This document shows, piece by piece, positions 8,776 to 17,010 of a stretch of 64,000 nt of DNA (within the stretch, counting starts at the first letter, position 1; the number at the start of each line of letters is the position of its first letter). The position numbers and the translations under genes are program-made. The notes under the pieces were generated by a model that was not told the DNA's origin, did not search any database, and worked only from the letters and a program-made list of their open reading frames with translations. Source of the DNA: Georgenia_A wangjunii (GTDB lineage Bacteria > Actinomycetota > Actinomycetes > Actinomycetales > Actinomycetaceae). The DNA lies in the NCBI RefSeq assembly GCF_036421915.1, contig NZ_JAZGOM010000001.1; one strand, 5' to 3'.

Positions 8776-9275
8776 GGACCGACGACTTCTCCCTGGCGCC
8801 GCGGATCGGCCAGGCGCAGGCCATGTTCGTCAGCGGTGCCCGCCTGGCGTCACCGCTGGCCTGGCTGCGCCACGCCCTGCGTCACCGCGCGGCGGTCTCC
8901 GCGATGCGGAAGGCGCCGGGGCACCGCGGGCACCGGACCTACTGGCAGCCGCCCTCCACCGCCGGCACCATCGGGTGGTTCGCCACCGCGGAGGACCTCG
9001 TGCGCTTCGCGCGGACCGGAGCGAACCCGGCGCTGGCGGAGTGGGCGGCGACGAGCAGTCCGGGCGCCACCAGCGGCGTCAGCGCCGGCGCTGCCGGGTG
9101 GGTCAGGGTCTACGCGGCCGAGGCGACCGGCTACACGAACGGGGTGTGGCGTGCCGAGGGCGACGTCATGGCGCACATCGAGAGGTTCACGCCCGTGGGC
9201 CGGGAGACCGTAGGCCCACCCGTGCGGCGGGGAGCTCGCGGCTCCCGCGGTCCCCGAGGCGGGGAGAGCCGGTGA
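8772..9275 (+). CDS. Small CrtA/monooxygenase-like alpha+beta protein (paralogue 2)
   Basis: A 167-residue protein starting at a GTG that overlaps the preceding stop (GTGA). It shares with its neighbour FVSGARLASPLAWLR, the PPSTAGTIGWFATAEDLVRFARTGA-like block and a similar C-terminal strand, and adds a basic, disordered tail. The two look like a tandem duplication that has diverged and could form a heterodimer. Function not recognised; the link to a CrtA-like barrel is inferred from motif spacing only. Confidence 0.7.
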   Translation: MRTDDFSLAPRIGQAQAMFVSGARLASPLAWLRHALRHRAAVSAMRKAPGHRGHRTYWQPPSTAGTIGWFATAEDLVRFARTGANPALAEWAATSSPGATSGVSAGAAGWVRVYAAEATGYTNGVWRAEGDVMAHIERFTPVGRETVGPPVRRGARGSRGPRGGESR

Positions 9276-10399
9276 CGGACGAGGTCGCGGGACCGGTGCG
9301 CGTCGAGCCGGTCCGCTCGCGAGCGGACCTGCGAGCCTTCATCGACCTTCCGCTGCGGCTGCACGCCGAGACCCGTGCCGTGCCGCTGTTCCAGGGCACG
9401 ATCCGCCGCTGGTGGCGGGGCGTGGGGCCCCACACCGCGCACGGGTCGGTCGAGCTCGTGCTGGCCCGTGACGCCTCCGGCCGCGTCGTCGGGCGCACCA
9501 CGGTGCACGACGACGAACGGATGGACCGGAAGCTCGGCGAGCCCACCCAGCTCATGGGGGCGACGGAGTTCACCGGTGCCGACGTCCTGCACGAGCTGAC
9601 GGCGTACGCGTCCGCGCGCGCCAAGGAGCAGGGGCGGGGTGCCGTGCTCGGCCCGGTGTCGTTGCTGCCGAACCAGACGGGGGGCGTCATCACGTCCGGG
9701 CACGAGGAGCGCGGTTTCGTCGACTCGCCGTGGAACCCTGCGTCCTACCCGGCCGCGTGGGAGGCCGCCGGGTTCGAACGCGTCTGGCCGGCGTCGACGT
9801 GGATCGTCGAGGGCCTGACCGGGCTCGACGCCGACACCGTGTTCCCCCGCGGCGCCGGCGAGCGGGACGGCATCGAGGTGCACCACGGGCGTCGCCGGCG
9901 CTTCGGGGAACAGCTGCCCGTCCTGCGGGGCATGCTCAACGCCAGCTTCGCCGAGCTGCCGTACTACACCCACATCACCGCGCCGGAGCTCGCCGCCGCG
10001 ACCGACGGGCTGGCGTGGGTGCTGGACGAGTCGCTCCTGCTCTGGGCGACCGACGCCGGGGAGCCGGTCGCCTTCGTCCTCGTCGTGCCGGACCTCAGCG
10101 GGTTCGTCATGTCGACCGGCGGGCGCATGGCCCCGCTCGACCAGGTGCGCCTCCTCGTCCAGCGGCGGCCCCGCCGGGAGGCGGTGCTCATCATCAAGGG
10201 GACGGTGCCGCGGGCGCGGGGCCGCGGCCTCATGACGCTGCTCTCGCACCGCTTGCTGGCCAACCTCGTCGCGGGCGGGTACGAGACGCTCCGGGTGACC
10301 TTCGTGGGTGAGGAGAACACCGCCTCGTCCGCGCAGTTCACCGCGATGGGGGGGCGGCCCCTGCACGGGCTGTGCTTCTACCGCCGGCCGGTCCTCTGA
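9272..10399 (+). CDS. GNAT-superfamily-like protein of the uncharacterised ~375-residue type
   Basis: A 375-residue protein. The N-terminal RADLRAFIDLPLRLHAE, the central GRVVGRTTVHDD, the GPVSLLPNQTGGVI block and the WNPASYPAAWEAAGFERVW block match a widespread uncharacterised GNAT-like family (typically RFIRLPxxLY... GPxNxSxNxExGLL). The C-terminal half carries a second acetyltransferase-like motif, KGTVPRARGRGLMTLLSH, ending in NTASSAQFTAMGGRP. Starts at GTG 9272, which overlaps the previous stop (GTGA). Probably an acyltransferase acting on the operon's product, but this is inference. Confidence 0.75.
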   Translation: MTDEVAGPVRVEPVRSRADLRAFIDLPLRLHAETRAVPLFQGTIRRWWRGVGPHTAHGSVELVLARDASGRVVGRTTVHDDERMDRKLGEPTQLMGATEFTGADVLHELTAYASARAKEQGRGAVLGPVSLLPNQTGGVITSGHEERGFVDSPWNPASYPAAWEAAGFERVWPASTWIVEGLTGLDADTVFPRGAGERDGIEVHHGRRRRFGEQLPVLRGMLNASFAELPYYTHITAPELAAATDGLAWVLDESLLLWATDAGEPVAFVLVVPDLSGFVMSTGGRMAPLDQVRLLVQRRPRREAVLIIKGTVPRARGRGLMTLLSHRLLANLVAGGYETLRVTFVGEENTASSAQFTAMGGRPLHGLCFYRRPVL

Positions 10400-11457
10400 T
10401 GGGCGCCGGCGGGGCGGCGCCGACCCCGGCGCAGCAGGTGCTGGCCAGGTCCGCGCACTGGGGCCGGGCGCCGAGCGCGCACAACACGCAGCCGTGGCAC
10501 CTCACGGCGACCGGGCCGGACGAGCTCGCGCTGGGCTGGGACGCGGACCGGACGCTGCCGGTGGGGGACCCCACGGACCGGGACCTCCTCCTCTCGCTCG
10601 GCGCCGTCGCCGAGGCTGTGTCGATCACTGCCGCCGACCTGGGACTGCGCGCGTCGACGCGGTGGCAGGTGGACCGGCACTCGCACAGCGCCGGCGTCAT
10701 CGACGTGGAGCGCGAGCCGGCCTGGTCGCGGGGGGAGCGCGCCGCTCCCCGCCGCGGCGGGAGCACCCCCGCGAGCGCTCCAGGCGTGTTCACGGTGGCC
10801 GACCTGCATGCCCGGCGCACCGCCCGAGGTCCCTATCGAGAGCCGCCTGTGCCGGCGGCGTGCGTAGCCGACGTCGCACGGTCCGCAGCCCTGCCCGACG
10901 GGGCGGGGCTGCTCGTGCTTCCCGCAGACCTCGTCGCGCGGGCGCTGCCGGTCGCCGACCGGTGGACCTTCGACGGGCCGGCGACCGTTGAGCTGCGCCG
11001 GTGGCTGCGGCTGCGCCGGCCCGGCCGCCGCCACGACCCGGGGCACGACCGGGACGGCCTCACCGCCGAGGCCCTCGCCCTACGGCCGTGGGAGGCCGCC
11101 GTCCTGAGCGCGGCGCTGTCACCGGCGCTGCTCCCGGTCCTGCGCCGGACCCGGGCGACGCGGGTCCTGGCGGCCTCCTCGACCGCCCGGCCGCTCGGCA
11201 CGGTCGTGGCGTACGTCGGCCCGGCGAACGCGGCCGACGACGACGTCGCCGAGCTGGGCCGGGGGCTGCTGCGGACCTGGCTCGCCGCCGGGCGGCTCGG
11301 GCTGTCCGCCCACCCCCTGAGCCAGCTGCTCGACTGTCCCGGCAGCGCCCGGATGGTGTCGACGGCGACGGCCGGCACGGGCCGTGCCGTCCTCGCCGTC
11401 TTCCGGCTCGGAGTCCCGCGCCACCCGACGCCGGCCGCGCACCGGCTCACCGACTGA
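10399..11457 (+). CDS. Nitroreductase-family FMN-dependent oxidoreductase (Acg-like)
   Basis: A 352-residue protein with the Acg-type nitroreductase signature WGRAPSAHNTQPWHL near residues 18-33 (FMN phosphate contacts) and PVGDPTDRDLLLSLGAV. The C-terminal AAGRLGLSAHPLSQLLD segment is the usual flavin-proximal helix. Its ATG overlaps the upstream TGA (TGATG). The family reduces nitro groups, quinones or enones, or dehydrogenates oxazolines and peptides. Its position between an acyltransferase-like protein and a P450 suggests a redox tailoring step. Confidence 0.82.
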   Translation: MGAGGAAPTPAQQVLARSAHWGRAPSAHNTQPWHLTATGPDELALGWDADRTLPVGDPTDRDLLLSLGAVAEAVSITAADLGLRASTRWQVDRHSHSAGVIDVEREPAWSRGERAAPRRGGSTPASAPGVFTVADLHARRTARGPYREPPVPAACVADVARSAALPDGAGLLVLPADLVARALPVADRWTFDGPATVELRRWLRLRRPGRRHDPGHDRDGLTAEALALRPWEAAVLSAALSPALLPVLRRTRATRVLAASSTARPLGTVVAYVGPANAADDDVAELGRGLLRTWLAAGRLGLSAHPLSQLLDCPGSARMVSTATAGTGRAVLAVFRLGVPRHPTPAAHRLTD

Positions 11458-11525
11458 CCGGAAGCGGCGGCGCATGCAGCGGCGATCGGACGACTCGTCC
11501 CGGCACCACGCGACAGGATGGCGGC

Positions 11526-12767
11526 ATGACGGAGCACATGCCCAGCGACGACCTTCCCCCCAGCGCGCCGACGGCAGCGGGTTCCACCGCTGACCCCGCG
11601 GCGCCTCCCGGTGCGCACGTCGTCGCGCCCGACTGGGACCCCCGCGCTCCGGAGGTCGAGCGCGACGCCGTCGCCGCGTACGACGAGATGCGCGCCCGGT
11701 GCCCCGTGGCGCGGGGACAGGACGGCGCCTGGACGCTCTTCTCCCACGCCGACGTCACTGCGACCGCGCTCGACCACGCGGCGTTCTCCAACGGCGTCTC
11801 CCGGTACCTCCAGGTGCCCAACGGCCTCGACGGGCCGACCCACACGGCCTACCGCGCCCTCATCGAGCGGTACTTCACGCCGGAGCGGACGGCCGCCCTC
11901 GAGCCGGCGGTGGCCCGGGTCGCCGCCGACGTCGTGGCGCTCCTCGACGTACCGGGATCGATCGACGCCGTCGCGCTCGGCTCGCGCTTCGCGGTGCGCG
12001 CGCAGAGCGCCTGGCTGGGGTGGCCCACGGCGCTCGAGGACGACCTCCTCGCGTGGATGGAGGACAACCGCGCCGCCGCACGGTCGGGTGATCCCGCCTG
12101 CACCGGCGCCGTCGCGCAGCGCTTCGACGCGATCATCCGGTCGCTCACCGCTGCCCGCCGTCAGGCCGGCGACGACGCCTCCGAGGACGTCACGACGGAG
12201 CTCGTCCGCGACCGGGTCGACGGCCGCGCGCTCACCGACGACGAGATCGTCTCGATCCTGCGCAACTGGACGGGCGGGGACCTTGGCTCGATGGCGCTGT
12301 GCACCGGCGTCGTCCTCACGTACCTCGCCGACCACCCCGACCTCCAGGCGCGTCTGCGGGCCGGCGTGGCCGACCGGGAGCTGGACGCCGTCCTCGACGA
12401 GATCCTGCGCATCGACGACCCGTTCGTCTCGAACCGCCGCGTCGCGACGGAGCCTGTCGTCGTCGCGGGCCGGGAGATCGCCGCAGGTGAAAGGGTCGCC
12501 CTCGTGTGGACGTCGGCGAACCGCGACCCCCGCATCTTCGGCGACCCGGACGCGTTCGCCCCGGGCGCGAACGCTCCGTACAACCTCGTGTGGGGCATCG
12601 GGAAGCACGTGTGCCCCGGGCGTCCGCTGGCCACCCTCGAGCTGCGGGCCCTCGCCCGGGCGGTCCTCGCCGCGACCTCCGCGCTCGAGCCCGACACCGA
12701 GCAGCCGCGGGAGCGTGCGCTGCCGCCCCTCGGCGGCTACGCCGTCGCCCCGCTGCGGCTGCGGTGA
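11526..12767 (+). CDS. Cytochrome P450
   Basis: A 413-residue soluble bacterial P450. The haem-thiolate loop is WGIGKHVCPG with Cys363, the K-helix ExxR is EILR, and it is paired with the meander Arg in VSNRRVAT. The I-helix reads NWTGGDLGSMA where the typical (A/G)Gx(D/E)T pair would be, so the acid-alcohol proton-relay pair is not present in the usual place. That variant recurs in some bacterial P450 families. No ferredoxin or ferredoxin reductase is adjacent. It starts 68 bp after the nitroreductase on the same strand and probably belongs to the same pathway. Confidence 0.92.
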   Translation: MTEHMPSDDLPPSAPTAAGSTADPAAPPGAHVVAPDWDPRAPEVERDAVAAYDEMRARCPVARGQDGAWTLFSHADVTATALDHAAFSNGVSRYLQVPNGLDGPTHTAYRALIERYFTPERTAALEPAVARVAADVVALLDVPGSIDAVALGSRFAVRAQSAWLGWPTALEDDLLAWMEDNRAAARSGDPACTGAVAQRFDAIIRSLTAARRQAGDDASEDVTTELVRDRVDGRALTDDEIVSILRNWTGGDLGSMALCTGVVLTYLADHPDLQARLRAGVADRELDAVLDEILRIDDPFVSNRRVATEPVVVAGREIAAGERVALVWTSANRDPRIFGDPDAFAPGANAPYNLVWGIGKHVCPGRPLATLELRALARAVLAATSALEPDTEQPRERALPPLGGYAVAPLRLR

Positions 12768-12825
12768 GGCCGGCCCGGCTCAGCCCCCCGCACGGCAAGC
12801 GCCGGGATCGCGGCGGGTACGGCGA

Positions 12826-12865
12826 GGCCCGGCCGCCTGCGGGTGAGACCGCCGACGGCCGGGCC
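12826..12865. terminator. Hairpin between convergent P450 and surface-protein genes
   Basis: Perfect 10-bp inverted repeat GGCCCGGCCG (12826-12835) / CGGCCGGGCC (12856-12865) with a 20-nt loop, between the P450 stop at 12767 and the minus-strand stop at 12943. There is no T-tract, as is common in high-GC actinobacteria. The rest of the 175-bp gap shows no gene. Confidence 0.5.
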
Positions 12866-12942
12866 GTGTGGTTGTCGCTAGGTCAGGTCGACGCTGCGGC
12901 GCGGATCACGCCTTCTTCAGGACCGTCGTCCGGGTATGCCGC

Positions 12943-14853
12943 TCAGCGGCCCGCGAGGCGGGTGCGGCGAGCCAGCAGCCCGGCTCCGAGGGCGAGGAGC
13001 GCGAGCGCGCCGCCCAGCGCGAGCGCGACGCCGCCGACGCCGGTGTCCGGCAGCGTCGTCGGGGCCTCAGGCGTGCCGGTGGGCGCCGGTGCCGGCGTGA
13101 CGGTCACCGACGGCGTCGGGACCTCCTCGGCGGGGAGCTCGCCGCCGTCGTCGACGACGACGGTCTGGCGAGTGTCCTCGAGGTCCTCGTGCGTCGCGAC
13201 GAGCCGCTCGTCCATGCCCTCACGGTCGAGGTAGAGGCGCTCGAAGACGACGAGCGTGCGGCCGGCATAGCCCTCGGGCACCTCGAGGTCGAGGGTCTCG
13301 ACCCCGTGCGTGCTCGCGGGCGTGAAGCGGGTCTCGCCGACGATCCCGGTGCTCTCGCCCGTGACCTGGTCCATGAGCTCCCCGCGGAGCACGTACGTCT
13401 CACCCGCGCGCAGGCCGGAGTAGGTGACGTCGTCGCTGACGACGGCGCCGCCCGCGGCGAGGTGCTGGTCGGCGTCGGCCTTGTCGTACGCGTCGGTCTC
13501 GATGGCCGGGCGGTACACGGTCTGGGCGGCGTCGTCGATGTCGGCGTGGACGGCGACGACGGTGCCGTCGGCGTAGAGGCTCTCGAAGACGACGATCTGC
13601 GCGCCGCGCAGCGCCTCGGCGGGCACGTCGAACGTGAGCTCGACCGTGCCGCCAGCCGTCTCGGGCGTGAAGACCGTCGACGCGGTGATGCCGGTGGCCG
13701 TGCCGGCCCCGCCGTCGTGCTGCATGAGCTCGCCGCGGAGCTCGTACTCCGTGCCGGGCAGGAGACCGTCGTAGGTGACGGTGTCGACGACCGTGACGGG
13801 ACCGTGCTCGGCCAGGAAGTCGTCGCCGTCCGCGGCGTCGGCCGCGTGCGTCGAGATCCGCGGCACGGCGGCCCAGCTGAGCGTGCCCTGGGCCGTGGCC
13901 GTCGCCTCGTTCGTGGTGGCCACCATGATGGTCTGTCCGCGCTCCTGCGGCGTCACGAGCACCCCGGTGGAGACCGGGCCGTCGAGGCTCGCAGTAAAGG
14001 TCGCCTCCCCGGCCGGGGCGTCCGCCGGCACGTCGAGGAAGAGCTGGGCGCCGGTCGGCACCGCGTCGAGGTCGACCGGGTCGCCGTCGCTCGTCATGAG
14101 CGTGTAGTCGCTGGTCGACGTGAGGGTGACGGTGTCGGCGGACGCCGTGATCGTCATGGGCCCGACGAGCTCGCCGGCCTGGCCGGTCTGCGTCCCCGGC
14201 TCGATCGAGACGGAGGGCCGCTGCGTCTCGGGCAGACCCGTGTTCGCCGGTCCGGTGAGGTAGTCGACGACCGCGCCGACGCGCTCCTCGACGCCGGCCT
14301 CGACGTCACCCGCGAGGCCGAGGTACCGGTAGTCCTCGTCGCGCTCGGTCAGTGTCCAGATGGCCGCCTGGGTGCCGGCGATGGCCTCGCGCTCCGTCAG
14401 GCCGTCGATCCCGGCCTGGGCGGCGAACGACGCCAGCGGGGTCTCCGGGTAGCTGTTGTAGACGACCCACGTGACCTTCCCGGCGTTGGCCCTGAAGTTG
14501 TTGTTCCCGGGAAAGGTCTCCCAGTCGATGACGTCCAGCGGAGCGCCGGACCGGGCGCCGACGGTGAACTCGACGCAGTAGGCGAGCTCGGGGCTGTCGG
14601 TGTCGTCGAAGTACACCGGGTGCAGGCGCGTGATGACGCTGAACCCGCCCGGGTTGGTCAGGGAGTAGCCGTTGATGCCCTCGGCCGGCTCGCCCGTCCT
14701 GGGATACCCGGCGGGGTACTCGTCGGCGGCGGCCGATGAGGCGGTCAGCAGTCCCATGGACAGCAGGAGGAGGGAGGCGAGAAGGGCTCCCATCGTGGTC
14801 GTAAGCCTGCGGGCGTCTCTGCCGGCAGCGCGACGAAGGTATGGAGTTGTCAT
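12943..14853 (-). CDS. Sortase-anchored surface protein with thioester and VaFE domains
   Basis: A 636-residue secreted adhesin-like protein. It has a signal peptide (hydrophobic ALLASLLLLSMGLLTASSAAA), then a thioester-type domain with Cys in AYCVEF and the partner Gln in GTQAAIW, an Ig-like middle region, two VaFE repeats (signatures VVFESLY and VVFERLY), a Pro/Thr-rich stalk, an LPDTG sorting motif, a TM helix and a basic tail. VaFE domains usually form Lys-Asn isopeptide cross-links. The second repeat keeps Lys in DAYDKADAD, but the first has DAADGDD there and may not cross-link. ATG chosen at 14853 because upstream residues do not fit a signal peptide. No sortase gene is nearby. Confidence 0.88.
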   Translation of the reverse strand: MTTPYLRRAAGRDARRLTTTMGALLASLLLLSMGLLTASSAAADEYPAGYPRTGEPAEGINGYSLTNPGGFSVITRLHPVYFDDTDSPELAYCVEFTVGARSGAPLDVIDWETFPGNNNFRANAGKVTWVVYNSYPETPLASFAAQAGIDGLTEREAIAGTQAAIWTLTERDEDYRYLGLAGDVEAGVEERVGAVVDYLTGPANTGLPETQRPSVSIEPGTQTGQAGELVGPMTITASADTVTLTSTSDYTLMTSDGDPVDLDAVPTGAQLFLDVPADAPAGEATFTASLDGPVSTGVLVTPQERGQTIMVATTNEATATAQGTLSWAAVPRISTHAADAADGDDFLAEHGPVTVVDTVTYDGLLPGTEYELRGELMQHDGGAGTATGITASTVFTPETAGGTVELTFDVPAEALRGAQIVVFESLYADGTVVAVHADIDDAAQTVYRPAIETDAYDKADADQHLAAGGAVVSDDVTYSGLRAGETYVLRGELMDQVTGESTGIVGETRFTPASTHGVETLDLEVPEGYAGRTLVVFERLYLDREGMDERLVATHEDLEDTRQTVVVDDGGELPAEEVPTPSVTVTPAPAPTGTPEAPTTLPDTGVGGVALALGGALALLALGAGLLARRTRLAGR

Positions 14854-14896
14854 GGACCGAAGTCTTGACGTAGCGCCCGGTCCACGCACCACGAGG

Positions 14897-14918
14897 CACT
14901 GTGCGACGCGTCACAGTG
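14897..14918. promoter_or_regulatory. Crp/GlxR-like palindrome upstream of the surface protein
   Basis: CACTGTG-N8-CACAGTG perfect inverted repeat. The inner TGTGC-GACGCG-TCACA (14900-14915) matches the Crp-type TGTGA-N6-TCACA at nine of ten positions. It is centred about 54 bp upstream of the minus-strand start at 14853. The binding protein is inferred, not shown. Confidence 0.45.
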
Positions 14919-14955
14919 ATTCGTCGGCGCCGGCGGTCGCCCCCCCGGGGGCCGC

Positions 14956-16128
14956 TCAGTCGCCCTTGACGTTGATGACCTGGTGGAGCACGTGCCGCAC
15001 CTCGACGAGGTCGGCCGAGTCGGCCATGACCTGGTCGATGTCCTTGTACGCGGCGGGGATCTCGTCGAGGAACGCGTCGGTGTCGCGGTACTCGATCCCC
15101 GCCATCGCGGCCCGGAGCTCGTCCCGGCTGAACGTGCGTCGCGCGGCGGAGCGCGAGTAGGCGCGCCCGGCACCGTGCGGGCTCGAGCAGAGCGAGGCCG
15201 GCTCGCCCTTGCCGACGACGACGTAGGACGCCGTGCCCATCGACCCCGGGATGAGCCCGGCGTCGCCCGCGCGAGCCCGGATGGCGCCCTTGCGGGAGAC
15301 CCACACCGCCTTCCCGTAGTGGGTCTCCTGCTCGGTGAAGTTGTGGTGGCAGTTCACCCGCTCGACCTCGACGACGGGCTCACCCATGTGCGCACCGACG
15401 ACCGTGACGACGCGGTCCATCATCTCCTCGCGGTTGAGGAGCGCGAAGTCCTGCGCCCACCGGAGCTCGCGGATGTACCGCGCGAAGCTCTCGGTCCCCT
15501 CGGTGAGGTGGGCGAGGTCCCGGTCCGGCAGGTCGACGCCGTCGCGCCGGCACTCCTCGCGCGCGACACCGATGTGGCGCTGCGCGATCTTGTTCCCCAC
15601 GCCCCGAGACCCCGAGTGGAGGAACAGCCACACGGTGCCCTCCTCGTCCGCGGTCACCTCGATGAAGTGGTTGCCCGAGCCGAGGGAGCCGAGCTGGACC
15701 CGCCAGTTCTTCGCGTAGGCGGCAGGGTCGAACCCGGCGTGGTCGGCCTTCGCCTCGAGGACCGCGACCCGCTCGCGGGCGCTGCCGGTGAGGCGCTTGT
15801 TGTACCTGCCGGCCGACAGCGGGACGGCGTCCTCGATGGCACGGCGCAGCGCCGAGAGCGACCCGGCTGCCCGGAGCTCGCGCTCGTGCCAGGCGGTGCG
15901 CAGCGCGATCATCCCGCAGCCGATGTCGACGCCCACCGCGGCCGGGATGATCGCCCCGAGCGTCGGGATGACGCTGCCCACGGTCGCGCCCATACCGAGG
16001 TGGGCGTCGGGCATGAGCGCCAGGTGCGGGTAGATGTAGGGGAGCGTCGAGGCGCGCTGCGCCTGCTCACGGGCGCCGGGGTCGAGGACGGACGCCCAGC
16101 TGACGAGCCGGTCGGAGATCTGTTCCAT
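14956..16128 (-). CDS. rtcB: RtcB-family RNA ligase
   Basis: Joins RNA 2',3'-cyclic phosphate or 3'-phosphate ends to 5'-OH ends with GTP and Mn2+. The 390-residue protein has the family's metal and guanylate motifs in order: PDAHLGMGATVGSVIP, GVDIGCGM, GSLGSGNHFIEV, HSGSRGVG, NCHHNF, and the C-terminal RAGDAGLIPGSMGT with SPHGAGR, which holds the guanylylated His. At 390 residues it is the short, non-archaeal form. No archease or RtcA gene is adjacent. ATG at 16128 selected by alignment of MEQISDRLVSWA with the family N-terminus. Confidence 0.93.
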   Translation of the reverse strand: MEQISDRLVSWASVLDPGAREQAQRASTLPYIYPHLALMPDAHLGMGATVGSVIPTLGAIIPAAVGVDIGCGMIALRTAWHERELRAAGSLSALRRAIEDAVPLSAGRYNKRLTGSARERVAVLEAKADHAGFDPAAYAKNWRVQLGSLGSGNHFIEVTADEEGTVWLFLHSGSRGVGNKIAQRHIGVAREECRRDGVDLPDRDLAHLTEGTESFARYIRELRWAQDFALLNREEMMDRVVTVVGAHMGEPVVEVERVNCHHNFTEQETHYGKAVWVSRKGAIRARAGDAGLIPGSMGTASYVVVGKGEPASLCSSPHGAGRAYSRSAARRTFSRDELRAAMAGIEYRDTDAFLDEIPAAYKDIDQVMADSADLVEVRHVLHQVINVKGD

Positions 16129-16230
16129 CGCCACGGCGCCATGCTCGCAGCGGCGCGCGTCCGCCGCCCGGCCACGGCGGCGGCGCGGCAGCGCTACCGC
16201 GTGAGACCCCGCCTGCGGGAGGATCCGGCC

Positions 16231-16980
16231 ATGGGCCACTTCTTCGACGTGCTCGACGGCGGGCCGGTGCGGGTGGAGCTGCGCAGCGTCGACGGCCGCG
16301 CCTTCCGGCTCCTGCGCCCGGTCGGCTACCGGAGCGACGACCATCCCGAGCCGTTCGAGGTCCCCCGCGACCTCGAGACGTTCCGCACGGACCTCGCGTC
16401 CGTGCCGGCGGTCTTCACGTGGCTCATCCCCCGCACCGGCGACTTCCTCCCCGCCGCGGTGCTCCACGACGGGCTCGTCGACGGGCAGTTCCGCGGTCCC
16501 CGGATCGACCGCTTCGAGGCCGACCGGGTCTTCCGGGTCGCCATGGCCGAGCTCGGCACCGGGCGGGTGCGGTCCTGGCTCATGTGGTCCGCCGTCACGA
16601 TGGGCTCGATGTGGGTGGGGAGGCGGCTCGTGGACCGGCTCGCGCTCGTCCTCCTCCTCGGCGCCGTCGTGGCCCTCGGCACCGTGGCCACCCTCGACCT
16701 CGTCGACGTCCTCGACGTCCTGCCGTGGATGGGCCGGGCGTCGCTCGGCCGCGAGCTCGTCGGCGGTGCGGTCGCGGCGGCCGTCATCCCAGCGGTGCTG
16801 GCGCTCCTGTGGGGCCGGCGGTGGGTGGCGGGCGCCGTCGTCGGTGTCGCGCTCGCCTTCCTCCTCCACGTCACCGCGGCGATCGCGCTCGTCACGGGCC
16901 TGTACCTCCTCCTCGAGCGCCTCGTGAGCGGCCCGCGCCGACCGCGACCCGCCACCGAGGCGACGATCCTCCTCAGCTGA
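16231..16980 (+). CDS. DUF1353 protein with C-terminal membrane helices
   Basis: A 249-residue protein. Residues about 35-120 carry the DUF1353 pattern (TDLASVPAVFTWLIP, AAVLHDGLVDG, DRVFRVAMAELG). This is followed by a region with four to five hydrophobic helices from about 125 to 235. DUF1353 proteins are often phage or peptidase-like; function unproven. ATG at 16231 has GGGAGGA about 8 nt upstream. It diverges from rtcB with about 100 bp between starts. Confidence 0.75.
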   Translation: MGHFFDVLDGGPVRVELRSVDGRAFRLLRPVGYRSDDHPEPFEVPRDLETFRTDLASVPAVFTWLIPRTGDFLPAAVLHDGLVDGQFRGPRIDRFEADRVFRVAMAELGTGRVRSWLMWSAVTMGSMWVGRRLVDRLALVLLLGAVVALGTVATLDLVDVLDVLPWMGRASLGRELVGGAVAAAVIPAVLALLWGRRWVAGAVVGVALAFLLHVTAAIALVTGLYLLLERLVSGPRRPRPATEATILLS

Positions 16981-16998
16981 GCCCACCGGTCCGGTTGC

Positions 16999-17004
16999 TA
17001 CGGT
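16999..17004 (+). promoter_or_regulatory. -10 box TACGGT for a leaderless NTF2-like gene
   Basis: TACGGT fits TANNNT and is 6 nt before the ATG at 17011. No Shine-Dalgarno is present in the 30-bp gap after the DUF1353 gene. Confidence 0.5.
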
Positions 17005-17010
17005 CGGACC

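Noticed and set aside
9766..9790. tRNA-like GTTCGAAC
   Set aside because: Lies within the GNAT-like gene; no cloverleaf, acceptor stem or anticodon arm can be drawn.
12868..14739. 623-codon plus-strand frame opposite the surface protein
   Set aside because: Antisense to a gene with signal peptide, thioester and LPDTG motifs; no domain features of its own.
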